A stretch of 64,000 nucleotides of DNA from Kosakonia sp. SMBL-WEM22 (GCF_014490785.1 NZ_CP051488.1:1116001-1180000); one strand, 5' to 3'. Shown: positions 52,994-61,147, counted from the first letter of the stretch. Numbers and translations are program-made. The notes: generated by a model from the letters alone, not told the origin.

Positions 52994-54855
52994 AAAAACC
53001 CATTCTCACTATGGCATGCGCGCTTGCGCTGCTGGCAGGCTGCGTAAGCAGCAAACCGGTTGCGCCGGAAGATGCCAGGCCCGTCAATACGGCGTCACTG
53101 CTTGCAGCGTTGCAGCGTGTTGATAGCCAGCTTAAGAGCCATCCGCAGGATGTTGAGCTGCGAACGCAGCGGCAGCTGCTGGTGGCGCAACTGGTGGAGG
53201 GCTATATCGCGAGCGCGCGTCAGGCGACGGCGAAAAATAACTACGTCGCCGCGAGTCGCGCATGGCGGGCGGTGCTGCGTTATCAGCCCGGCCATTTTAT
53301 CGCGCAGCAGGGATTGCAAAAAATTGACCGGCTACGCGTACTGGATAAGCTCTACCAGCAGGCGATGGCGCAATACCAGACCGACCCGGAACAGGCGTTA
53401 GCCAAAATCCAGCAGATCCTTGAAGAGTCGCCGGGCTGGCCGCAGGCGGCGGAGATGCGCGATCATCTGATGCGTGAAATCGCCGTGCAGAATCAGCCGG
53501 AGAAGAAGATCAAGCGCGAGTTGCGCAAGCCCGTCAGCTTTAGCTTCAGCAAACACAATCTGAAGGAGATCTTCGCCGCCATCAGCCAGATTACCGGCAT
53601 CAATATTATCTATGATAAAGATGTCCCGGATGCAGCCACCGCCAGCCTGATCGCCCACGATACCAGCGCGGAGAACGCCCTTAATCTGTTGCTACTCTCT
53701 AACCAGCTACGTAAAAAGATCCTCAATGGCAATACGCTGCTGATCTATCCCGCCACCTTGCAGAAAGAGAAGCTCTACCGCGATACGGTGGTGAAAACGG
53801 TCTTTCTCGGTTACGCCAAAGCGAAAGAGCTGAATGTGGCGCTGCGTAATTTGATTAAGCTGCGCGATGTTCATGTTGATGAGCGTACCAACTCAGTGAC
53901 TTTTCGCGGCCCGCGTGAAAGCGTTGAGAAAGCCGAGCAGCTGTTGTTAACCCTTGACCGTCCGGAAGCGGAGGTGACGCTGGCGGTAGAGGTGCTGGAA
54001 GTGGATGCCAAAGATGTCGAAACCCTCGGCATCAACTTCCCTGGGCAGATTGGCATTGGTTTTAACAGCATTGAGTCCGGCAGCAGCAATATTGCCCTTA
54101 ACGCGCTGAATAAAAATAATATGTTTGTCAATCTCGGTTCCAGTCAGGGGTTGAACGCCAATATGCAGAAGATCCGCTCCCATGGTCGCGTGCTGGCTAA
54201 CCCGCGCATCCGCGTGAAAAACAATAAAAAAGCGGTGGTGGAGATTGGCGAGCGCATCCCGGTGCTGACCAGCAGTATCTCCGAGAGCTTTTCACAAGAG
54301 CAGGTTGAGTATCAGGATGTGGGGTTGAAACTGGAGGTTACACCGGATATCAGCGTTGATAACACCATATCGATGGATGTGAAGTTTAACCTCAGCACCA
54401 TCGGCAGCGCTGAACACTCGAAAGATGGCGTGGCTTATTATCGAACCAACAACCGTGACGCGGCTACCGTGCTCAGCAGCCAGAATGGAGAAACGCAGAT
54501 GCTGGCGGGGCTGATCAAAGAGAGCGACAGCACGGGGCTGAACGGCCTGCCAGGACTGGCGGATCTGCCGCTACTCGGCAAACTCTTCGGCAGTCATGAA
54601 AGCAACCACGAGCGGACCGAGGTAGTACTGCTGATTACGCCTACCATTGAGCGCAGCATTGACTTGCCCGGCACTCATATCAACACCATTGAGATGGGCA
54701 GCGAAGATGCGCCGGGTGAGAGCGCCTATCTGCCGCCAGCCGCAGGGGATACGCCAGAAGCCTCGCACTTTGCCCCGCCGCCGCTGACGCCGCCGGCCAC
54801 CTTCCCGGCGAGGAAAAAACTGCCTGCGCCTACGCTTGCGAAAGGCCAGCCGTAA
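52990..54855 (+). CDS. gspD: Lipoprotein secretin with TPR-like N terminus (GspD/MshL-like)
   Basis: A 621-residue outer-membrane channel. Lipobox L15-A-G-C18 predicts lipidation. Residues about 30-170 are helical and TPR-like; 181-255 form an N0/STN domain (PVSFSFSKHNLKEIFAAISQ); 265-325 one N1-like domain (VHVDERTNSVTFRG); 328-560 the secretin domain (VLEVDAKDVETLGINF, VLANPRIRVKNNKKAVVEIG, TEVVLLITPTI). A Pro-rich tail follows. Classical T2SS GspD has N0-N3 and needs a pilotin. The lipid anchor and short N region resemble MshL/PilQ-type secretins. Confidence 0.9.
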   Translation: MKKPILTMACALALLAGCVSSKPVAPEDARPVNTASLLAALQRVDSQLKSHPQDVELRTQRQLLVAQLVEGYIASARQATAKNNYVAASRAWRAVLRYQPGHFIAQQGLQKIDRLRVLDKLYQQAMAQYQTDPEQALAKIQQILEESPGWPQAAEMRDHLMREIAVQNQPEKKIKRELRKPVSFSFSKHNLKEIFAAISQITGINIIYDKDVPDAATASLIAHDTSAENALNLLLLSNQLRKKILNGNTLLIYPATLQKEKLYRDTVVKTVFLGYAKAKELNVALRNLIKLRDVHVDERTNSVTFRGPRESVEKAEQLLLTLDRPEAEVTLAVEVLEVDAKDVETLGINFPGQIGIGFNSIESGSSNIALNALNKNNMFVNLGSSQGLNANMQKIRSHGRVLANPRIRVKNNKKAVVEIGERIPVLTSSISESFSQEQVEYQDVGLKLEVTPDISVDNTISMDVKFNLSTIGSAEHSKDGVAYYRTNNRDAATVLSSQNGETQMLAGLIKESDSTGLNGLPGLADLPLLGKLFGSHESNHERTEVVLLITPTIERSIDLPGTHINTIEMGSEDAPGESAYLPPAAGDTPEASHFAPPPLTPPATFPARKKLPAPTLAKGQP

Positions 54856-55328
54856 TGGCACAACGCAACGGCTTTACGTTGATTGAGATGCTGGTATCGC
54901 TGGCGCTGCTGGCTACGCTTGCCAGCGCCGCGATCCCGATTTATCAGCGTCAGATACAGCAGCGCAACGAAGAAGCGCTGCGCGTGGCGCTGCGCGAGAT
55001 CCGCACCGCCCTCGATCGCTATGCCCAACTGAGCGAAGAGGGGATTATTGAAAAAGAGGCAGATATGTCGAACTGGCCGGTGTCGCTGAATCAACTGGTG
55101 GAGGGCGTGATCAATAAAAAGTCGGCCAACCGGGAGAAGATCTACCTGTTACGCGCCATCCCGCGCGATCCTTTTTGCGACTGTGAAGGTAAGCCGAACA
55201 GCGAAACCTGGCGACTGCGCGCCTCGACGCAGGCACCCGGCGACAGCACCGGCGGCAAGGATATCTGGGATGTCAGCTCCACCAGCATGCAGCCCGGGCT
55301 GAATGGAGTACCGTATGCGCAGTGGTGA
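54855..55328 (+). CDS. Pseudopilin 2 (GspG-like)
   Basis: A 157-residue prepilin with a 6-residue leader (MAQRNG), cleavage before FTLIEMLVSLALLATLASAA with Glu at +5. The globular part has IRTALDRYAQLSEEG, VNNKK-type linker and IPRDPFCDCEGKP followed by DIWDVSS. This is a GspG-like C-terminal loop with two cysteines. Start is ATG 54855, overlapping the secretin stop by 1 nt. Confidence 0.85.
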   Translation: MAQRNGFTLIEMLVSLALLATLASAAIPIYQRQIQQRNEEALRVALREIRTALDRYAQLSEEGIIEKEADMSNWPVSLNQLVEGVINKKSANREKIYLLRAIPRDPFCDCEGKPNSETWRLRASTQAPGDSTGGKDIWDVSSTSMQPGLNGVPYAQW

Positions 55329-55671
55329 AAAAGGCTTTACGCTGATTGAGTTACTGGTAGTGATGGCGATTATCGCCACGCTGATGACGCTAGTGGCACC
55401 GCGTTTTTTCAGTCAAACCGAGCGCGCCAGGATCGTGGTGTTGCAGCATAACCGCAATGCCCTCCGCTCGGCTATCGCCGCCTGGCGTCACGATCGGCTC
55501 AGCGGGCCGGAGCGGCTGGAGGAGCTGGTCGAGCAGGGCTACCTGTTTGATATCCCGCTCGATCCCGTCACTCAGCGGCGCGATAACTGGCAGGTAAAGC
55601 GTGACGAAAACGATCAGATCGTCGATGTCTCTTCGCCCTCTCTGCCGGAGCAGGACAATGAGGAGGAGTAA
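55315..55671 (+). CDS. Pseudopilin 3 (short GspG-like)
   Basis: A 118-residue prepilin: leader MRSGEKG, cleavage before FTLIELLVVMAIIATLMTLV with Glu at +5, then a short globular domain (NALRSAIAAWRHD; DIPLDPVTQRRDNWQ; IVDVSSPS). The DPVTQ..NWQ..VDVSS end copies the GspG pattern. Start is ATG 55315 with GGAG six nt upstream, overlapping the previous gene by 14 nt. Confidence 0.83.
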   Translation: MRSGEKGFTLIELLVVMAIIATLMTLVAPRFFSQTERARIVVLQHNRNALRSAIAAWRHDRLSGPERLEELVEQGYLFDIPLDPVTQRRDNWQVKRDENDQIVDVSSPSLPEQDNEEE

Positions 55672-56173
55672 GCCCTCTGCGCAGGGCGGTTTTACCTACC
55701 TGTGGGTGCTGCTGATGCTCACCGCGCTGTCGCTCTCCCTGCTGAAAGAGACCCGCTCGCGCGAGGTGCGCTTTCGCCAGCAGCTGGAGGAGGAGCTTTT
55801 TTTTCGCGGCGTACAGATCCGCAATGCAATTCACCGTTATCAGAAAAATGGCAGCGGCTGCTTTCCGCTGGGCTTTGAGGATCTGCTGCATGACAGCCGC
55901 GATAAAAAAAACGTCGCGCATCTGCGCCAGTGGTTTGCCGATCCGCTCACCGGCTCGCGCGACTGGGGAATGAGTTATGACAAGCAGGGGCGCTGGGTGG
56001 GTGTTTTCAGCAAAGGCCGAGGCAGGCCGCTGCGTCGTACGCTCTTCCCGTCTGATATAAAGAGCTTCAAACCGGCCGGGCGTTATGAACAATGGGTGTT
56101 TAAAACCCCGGAAGTGCTCTCCGCGCCGCTGCCTTCCGCCTGCCGATCGCTGCTTAATCAACCGGAGCGATGA
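55658..56173 (+). CDS. Pseudopilin 4 lacking Glu at +5 (tip-type candidate)
   Basis: A 171-residue prepilin-like protein with leader ...SAQGG and helix FTYLWVLLMLTALSLSLL. Position +5 is Trp where pilins have Glu. Among classical pseudopilins only GspK lacks this Glu, and GspK sits at the tip, so a tip role is possible. The globular region has a DPLTGSRDWGMSYD segment and otherwise no recognised domain. Start is ATG 55658 after CCGGAGCAGG, overlapping the previous gene by 14 nt. Confidence 0.72.
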   Translation: MRRSKPSAQGGFTYLWVLLMLTALSLSLLKETRSREVRFRQQLEEELFFRGVQIRNAIHRYQKNGSGCFPLGFEDLLHDSRDKKNVAHLRQWFADPLTGSRDWGMSYDKQGRWVGVFSKGRGRPLRRTLFPSDIKSFKPAGRYEQWVFKTPEVLSAPLPSACRSLLNQPER

Positions 56174-56177
56174 TCGC

Positions 56178-56921
56178 GTGGAAAGTCTCTTTTTTGCGCT
56201 GATCGGGGCGATTTTCGGTAGTTTTATTAATGTCGTGATCTACCGTTTACCGCGAAAAATGCAGGGTGAGGCGATAAGCCTGAGCTGGCCGCCCTCGTTT
56301 TGCCCCCACTGCCGGGCGCGGATAAAGGCGCGGGACAATATTCCGCTAGTCGGCTGGTTGTGGCTTCGCGGGAGAAGCCGCTGCTGTCAGAAGCGGATAA
56401 GCGTTCGCTACCCGGCTATTGAAGCCTTAATGGCGCTGCTGTTCGCGGTGGTGATAGCCCAGGATGGTGCCAACCTGACGGCGTTGCTGATGCTGGCACT
56501 GCTGAGTTTGCTGGTGGCGATGTGCTTTATCGATATCGACCATATGCTGCTACCGGACGTGCTCACTTACCCCTTTATGCTATTGGCATTGATCTACGCC
56601 TGGAGCCGTCAGCCACTTCTTCTGACGTTGCAGGAACATGCACTTGCCGCAGCGGTTGGTTTTTTGATTCTGTGGTTGCTTAACTATGTATTTGTGCGCA
56701 GCCGTGGGTGCGATGGAATAGGGGGAGGGGATATGAAGCTCTTTGCCGGTATCGGCGCATGGCACGGTCTACCGGCACTGTTCGATATTATGCTGATTGC
56801 CGCGCTGATCGGGCTGGCGGGCGGGCTGCTGCTCTTTCGCGCCACGCGTCAGCAGCCCTTTCCATTTGGTCCCGCCATTATTATTGCCAGCGTCGGCTGG
56901 GCGATGGTTCACAGCCAGTAA
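56178..56921 (+). CDS. gspO: Prepilin peptidase (GspO/PilD type)
   Basis: A 247-residue polytopic aspartyl protease that cleaves and may N-methylate the pseudopilins. Catalytic aspartates in FIDIDHMLLPD and GGGDMKLFAGIGAW. The N-terminal cytoplasmic loop has CPHC and IPLVGWLWLRG, but the second Cys pair reads SRCCQKRIS, so the usual CxxC is displaced. Start is GTG 56178 with GGAG 10 nt upstream. It ends the secretion operon and overlaps the convergent barrel gene by 13 nt. Confidence 0.9.
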   Translation: MESLFFALIGAIFGSFINVVIYRLPRKMQGEAISLSWPPSFCPHCRARIKARDNIPLVGWLWLRGRSRCCQKRISVRYPAIEALMALLFAVVIAQDGANLTALLMLALLSLLVAMCFIDIDHMLLPDVLTYPFMLLALIYAWSRQPLLLTLQEHALAAAVGFLILWLLNYVFVRSRGCDGIGGGDMKLFAGIGAWHGLPALFDIMLIAALIGLAGGLLLFRATRQQPFPFGPAIIIASVGWAMVHSQ

Positions 56922-58078
56922 TCAAATGAGAGCTGCCAGCGGCGCTCACTCAGATTCAGCAGATAGACCTTTTGCCACTGCAACGCCACATCCAGCGAGC
57001 CAAGATGGCGGCGAAGTTCAGCAAAGCCCATATTTTTATGCCGCTGCAGATCCCGCTGCGCAATCAGGTTGAGATCGTACTGTTCAAAAAAATCTTTCCA
57101 GTAAGCCTGCATCAGCACGCTGCGGCGGAGATCCTGCCCGGCAACGGTTGGTTGCGCGCTGCCGTTGTAGTGCCCTTCGAGCCGCAGCGTCAGATCGCTC
57201 TCGCCGGTCCAGGTCAGGCCCGCTGCCACGCGGTTGCGCCAGGCGATATCCCACTGGCTCTCCGGCAGCAGCGTCTCCTGCCAGCTGTAGGGCTGTCGCC
57301 CGCCGGCCCATTCGCCGTAAATCAGCGTTGAGCGGGAGAGCACGCGCGAGAGGTTGAGGCCAAACTGTGGCTCACGCTGCTGCTCTTTAAACAGCAGCAA
57401 CTGCGGGTTGAAATTCTCCGCAAAGCGGTAGCTGGCGCTGAGCAGCAGGCGTTCGCGCGGATTGCTGGCCTGCCAGTCCAGGCTGGCGCTGCGATTGGTG
57501 CTGCCACTTCGAATTTCCGGTGCCCATAGCGCGCTAACGGCGGCATTGTCCCAAAAGTGCTGCAGGCGCACCATCGCATTGCCCATGCGGTTGTTGCGCA
57601 TCGTTTCCGGATCGACAGAGGTCATCGAGCGCACTGTACCCCGGCCGAGAAAGTCCGTGGGGTTATAGCCCAGCGCGACGCCGTAGCGGGTGTTGATGCG
57701 GCCCATATCCAGCATGGCTTGCGGCGTCAGGTGATAGCTGAGCCAGGCTTCGCGCAGCGTGTTGGTATAACGCGTTCCGCTGAGACGGTGAGTGAAACGG
57801 TTATCAAGGCGGTCAGAGAGCACCAGCCGCCACTTCTCACCAAGCTGCGCATCCAGACGCATATCAAGCGACAGCCGCTGCTCTTTCTCCTGCTGGTGAT
57901 TGATGCTGCTGGCCGCTTCAAACATCATATTCAGCGCCTGGTAGGTGTTGGGGTTGAACTCAGCGTTGTCTGCCAGATCGAGTGCCGCCAGGGTCTCATC
58001 CTGCTGCGACAGCACGGGTGCGGCAGGCGTTAAGGCCAGCAGCATCAGGCAGAGAAGGGAGAGAGTCGATCGTGTCAT
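56909..58078 (-). CDS. Predicted outer-membrane beta-barrel protein
   Basis: A 389-residue protein with a signal peptide (LSLLCLMLLALTPAAPVLS) and alternating amphipathic strands through to the C terminus, ending RRWQLSFDYWL, a terminal aromatic-rich strand as expected for Bam substrates. Visible strands: RLSLDMRLDAQLGEKWRLVL, LREAWLSYHL, DLTLRLEGHYNG. No family is recognised. It is last of a four-gene operon with an ABC ATPase, permease and LolA-like protein; its start overlaps the LolA-like stop (ATGA). Confidence 0.75.
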   Translation of the reverse strand: MTRSTLSLLCLMLLALTPAAPVLSQQDETLAALDLADNAEFNPNTYQALNMMFEAASSINHQQEKEQRLSLDMRLDAQLGEKWRLVLSDRLDNRFTHRLSGTRYTNTLREAWLSYHLTPQAMLDMGRINTRYGVALGYNPTDFLGRGTVRSMTSVDPETMRNNRMGNAMVRLQHFWDNAAVSALWAPEIRSGSTNRSASLDWQASNPRERLLLSASYRFAENFNPQLLLFKEQQREPQFGLNLSRVLSRSTLIYGEWAGGRQPYSWQETLLPESQWDIAWRNRVAAGLTWTGESDLTLRLEGHYNGSAQPTVAGQDLRRSVLMQAYWKDFFEQYDLNLIAQRDLQRHKNMGFAELRRHLGSLDVALQWQKVYLLNLSERRWQLSFDYWL

Positions 58079-58866
58079 GAATTCGCATCCCGGAAATGGG
58101 CAAGGAAATCACGCTGCAGCCAGGACTCCGGCACGTCGCGCCACTGAAAATCTTTCTGGCGCAGCACGGTCACCCAGTGTGCATTAACTCCATCTATAAT
58201 CACCGCTTCCGTCGAGCGAATGCCGCCCAGCACGGGCGCAAAGCGGCGATAGAAGGTAGTTTTTAGCAGGTTACCATTGACGGCATAGAACTCCGCTTTG
58301 CGGCTCTTAAAATCAGTTTTATCGACCCACAAATCCATCGACGGATAGGCCGCATCTCTGTTTTGTGCCTCCAGATGCAGGTGGTAGCAGTCTCGCATCT
58401 GCCGTTCGCCATCCTGGATCCGCTCTTCCCCCACCAGCTTTGCCTGGTAATCCGCCGCCCAGTTTGCGGTGACGACATCGCCGTTGGAGGCTTGTCCCAT
58501 CAGCCGCTGCTGCGGTGAGATTGGTACGCTCGCCTGGCTGGTGGGATCATAAAGCCATAAATCACGGCCGCTTTTTAGCGTCAGTTTACCGGCATCACGC
58601 TGCGGGCTGATAAAGCGCAGCAGACTGCGAAACTGACCGCCGTCCGGCGAGACGCGGGAGTAGAGCATCAGTTCGCTGGTTTCGTGCTGTTTGCCATTTT
58701 TGTAACTGATAAGCGTGGTCACAAGGCTGAAGGAGCGATCCGGGTTACGTACCGCATCGCTTTTTTTCAGGATCTGCTGGGCGTTAAGCGCCGCAAATGC
58801 TGGTGCGGCACTTATTAACAGAATGGTTAGCCACGCTGACGCCAGGCTCTTTTTCCGTAATGACAT
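58075..58866 (-). CDS. LolA-like periplasmic (outer membrane lipoprotein-sorting family) protein
   Basis: A 263-residue secreted protein. Signal peptide ends ISAAPAFA. The mature part is an open beta-barrel of the outer-membrane lipoprotein-sorting (LolA/LolB-fold) family: SFSLVTTLISYKNGKQHETS, LRFISPQRDAGKLTLKSGRD, WLYDPTSQASVPISPQQRLMG and DLWVDKTDFKSRKAEFYAVN. It probably shuttles a lipid or lipoprotein across the periplasm. AAGGAGG precedes the ATG. It lies between the permease and the barrel genes. Confidence 0.82.
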   Translation of the reverse strand: MSLRKKSLASAWLTILLISAAPAFAALNAQQILKKSDAVRNPDRSFSLVTTLISYKNGKQHETSELMLYSRVSPDGGQFRSLLRFISPQRDAGKLTLKSGRDLWLYDPTSQASVPISPQQRLMGQASNGDVVTANWAADYQAKLVGEERIQDGERQMRDCYHLHLEAQNRDAAYPSMDLWVDKTDFKSRKAEFYAVNGNLLKTTFYRRFAPVLGGIRSTEAVIIDGVNAHWVTVLRQKDFQWRDVPESWLQRDFLAHFRDANS

Positions 58867-58895
58867 AATTCCTCCTTTTTATTCAGTGTGTTGCA

Positions 58896-60293
58896 TCAGA
58901 TATGGCGTAGCGCTTCAACAATCGATACACGCGAGGCGCGTCGTGCGGGCCACCAGGAAGAGAGCACGGTCACCAGTAACAGAGTGCCCGTGACGCTGGC
59001 CAGCATGCGCCACTCACCCCAGATAATGATGCGGATCGGCAGCGGCGTGGTCACGCCCGGCGGCTGCCATGTCATCCCGGAGCGGTTGATAAGCCAGGCT
59101 AGCGCCAGTGCGATAAGCACGCCAGAGGCCGCGCCAATCGCGCCCAGCAGTGCCCCCTCGCTCAGAAAAAGGCGCTGAATGTCGCCACGCTTTAACCCCA
59201 CCGCGCGCAGGGTACCAATCTCCACCGTGCGCTCCATTACCGCCATATTCATGGTGTTGCCGACGGTGAACAGCGCGATGCAGAGGATCAGCGCCAGCAG
59301 AAACGAGAAGATCTTGCCGAACATCGCCAGCACCTGGTTGTAGAGCGGCTGTAGCTGAGTGAAGTCATACACCGCCAGCGGTTCGCCGGAGAGCTTATTA
59401 GCGAAGAGCTTCTGCAGGCGCGTACGCGCGGCCTCCATCTCATTGGTACTGTGTAGCTGGAGCAGGATCGCCGTCACGCCTGGCATCTCCTGGCCAAAAA
59501 GTAGCTGCTGCGCCTGGCGCAGATGCAGACTCACTACGGTGTCATCCAGCTCCCGTGCCTGCTGCGGCTGGGTGCCCAGCACGTTGACGCGGACAATATT
59601 CGGCGCACCGGCAGCGGAGGCGGCGAGCAGTTCGATATTCGATCCCGTGGCTGGCGGACGTATATCGCGGGCGCTTTGTGACAGCTCCAGCAGATCGTCA
59701 GGCAGCGCGTTGGCGCTACTCTCTCTCGGCGGTGGTGGTGCGCAGGGCTGATCTTTCACAAAATCACACAGCAGCAGCAGACGCGCCAGCCCGCGGCCAA
59801 TCAGTGCCGCTTCGGGCTGAGTACCCGTCAACGGTTTGCGGTCTATGAGGTCTGCACCTATCTGATATTCATCCCATTTATCCAGTTGTGCTTGCCCAAC
59901 GGCCTCTGTGCCGTAGATCAATACCGGACGCGAGGTGCCGACCGCGTAGTGGCCCGCAAGACCGGTCATGGAGAGAACCGGCGTGGTAACGGCGATCATC
60001 TTTTTCAGCACCGGATCGCGGATGAGGATATCGACGATTTGTTGATAGTTATGAATGCTATAAAGCGCAGGATTGCTGGTGCCGTGCAGAAGATAGTCGC
60101 GCTGCTGGATCTGCAGATGGCCTTTATCGCGTACAAAGGTGGTTTGCAGGCTGTACTTAATTGACTGGTTATAGCCTGCGAAAAGCAGAATACCTATTGC
60201 GCCGACGACGATGGCGCAGAGGGTTGAGAGGGTACGTCGGCGGCTGCGAAGTAAGTTACGCAGCGCATGTTTCATCAGCGTTGTGGTTTGCAT
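58896..60293 (-). CDS. FtsX/LolC-MacB-type ABC transporter permease
   Basis: A 465-residue inner-membrane protein: N-terminal helix (LCAIVVGAIGILLFAGY), a large periplasmic domain (about 45-325) and three C-terminal helices in the FtsX domain (IFSFLLALILCIALFTVGNT, EGALLGAIGAASGVLIALAL, MLASVTGTLLLVTVLSSWWP). MERTVEIGTLRAVGLKRGDI is the typical coupling segment. These permeases do mechanotransmission or lipoprotein extraction rather than classical transport. A Cys/Pro-rich insert (CDFVKDQPCAPPPP) sits in the periplasmic part. Confidence 0.87.
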   Translation of the reverse strand: MQTTTLMKHALRNLLRSRRRTLSTLCAIVVGAIGILLFAGYNQSIKYSLQTTFVRDKGHLQIQQRDYLLHGTSNPALYSIHNYQQIVDILIRDPVLKKMIAVTTPVLSMTGLAGHYAVGTSRPVLIYGTEAVGQAQLDKWDEYQIGADLIDRKPLTGTQPEAALIGRGLARLLLLCDFVKDQPCAPPPPRESSANALPDDLLELSQSARDIRPPATGSNIELLAASAAGAPNIVRVNVLGTQPQQARELDDTVVSLHLRQAQQLLFGQEMPGVTAILLQLHSTNEMEAARTRLQKLFANKLSGEPLAVYDFTQLQPLYNQVLAMFGKIFSFLLALILCIALFTVGNTMNMAVMERTVEIGTLRAVGLKRGDIQRLFLSEGALLGAIGAASGVLIALALAWLINRSGMTWQPPGVTTPLPIRIIIWGEWRMLASVTGTLLLVTVLSSWWPARRASRVSIVEALRHI

Positions 60294-60302
60294 TATTCCC
60301 CC

Positions 60303-60986
60303 TTACACCGTTGTCGGGCGCGTAACGCTGCCGTCATGCACCAGATAGAGATCGTCCGCGGCGGCAATCACCTGCGGATCGTGAGAGGAGAAAACTACCG
60401 TGACGGCGTATTCACGCTGTAAATGGCGCAGCAGCTGCAAAATGGTGGCGCCGGTTTTGCTGTCGAGGTTGGCGGTAGGTTCGTCGGCGACAATCAGCGC
60501 AGGGCGGTGGATCAGCGCCCGGGCAATAGCAACGCGCTGGCGCTGACCACCGGAGAGCTGGTTGGGTAGTGAGTCGGCCTTATGTGCCAGACCAACATGA
60601 TCGAGCATCTCATCGATAAGCTGCTGGCGACAGGCGGGATTTTTATGGTGGATCAGCAGCGGAACTTCGACATTCTCGCGCACGGTCAGCACAGGAATAA
60701 GGTTGAAATTCTGGAAGATAAAGCCGAGGTGGCGGGCGCGAAAGTCGCTGCACTGGTCGTCATCCAGCTCGGCCATCGGCTGGCCGGCAATCGTCAGATA
60801 CCCGCTATCGGGCCGATCGATGCCACCGATTAAATTGAGTAGCGTTGTTTTGCCACTGCCGGATTGCCCGGACAGGACGGTAAAGCGATGTGCTGCAATA
60901 TTGAGCGTGACGTCTTTAAGGGCATCAACCCACACCTGGCCCAGTAAATATTTCTTACTGATGCCCTCCATTTCTACGGCCCACAT
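60303..60986 (-). CDS. LolD/MacB-type ABC transporter ATPase
   Basis: A 227-residue ATPase: Walker A G40-QSGSGKTT, Q-loop FIFQNFNLIPVLTVRENVEVP, signature LSGGQRQRVAIARAL, Walker B ALIVADEPTANLDSKTG and H-loop FSSHDPQV. This is the LolD/MacB/FtsE subfamily, which pairs with FtsX-type permeases. AAGGAAAAGAG precedes the ATG. It is the first gene of the operon; the permease begins 9 nt after its stop. Confidence 0.92.
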   Translation of the reverse strand: MWAVEMEGISKKYLLGQVWVDALKDVTLNIAAHRFTVLSGQSGSGKTTLLNLIGGIDRPDSGYLTIAGQPMAELDDDQCSDFRARHLGFIFQNFNLIPVLTVRENVEVPLLIHHKNPACRQQLIDEMLDHVGLAHKADSLPNQLSGGQRQRVAIARALIHRPALIVADEPTANLDSKTGATILQLLRHLQREYAVTVVFSSHDPQVIAAADDLYLVHDGSVTRPTTV

Positions 60987-61123
60987 GGTTCTCTTTTCCT
61001 TAGAGTAAATTCCTCTCAGGAGCGGATTCTAAAGCATGACGTAGAGCATTGGATGGGGAGGATTGGTACTAATGTACTGGAAAGGTCTGTTTTCGGATTT
61101 TTATTCAGCGCCGCTCAGGCGAT

Positions 61124-61147
61124 AAAAAAGCCGACCCGTGGTCGGCT
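61124..61147 (-). terminator. Rho-independent terminator of tsx
   Basis: 8-bp stem AGCCGACC / GGTCGGCT with a 3-nt loop. The A-run 61124-61129 reads as T's on the minus strand. Confidence 0.88.

Noticed and set aside
47041..56921. Interpretation as a true type IV pilus locus
   Set aside because: There is no retraction ATPase (PilT) and no long major pilin; the first pseudopilin has a clear GspG C-terminal pattern. A secretion role is more likely, though a short pilus cannot be excluded.
56909..60986. Interpretation as a MacAB-TolC-type drug efflux system
   Set aside because: The ATPase and permease are separate, there is no membrane-fusion (MacA-like) protein, and a LolA-like carrier plus a beta-barrel without TolC features take that place.
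40378..61100. Prophage or integrative element
   Set aside because: No integrase, phage structural genes, tRNA target or attachment repeats were seen at either edge.
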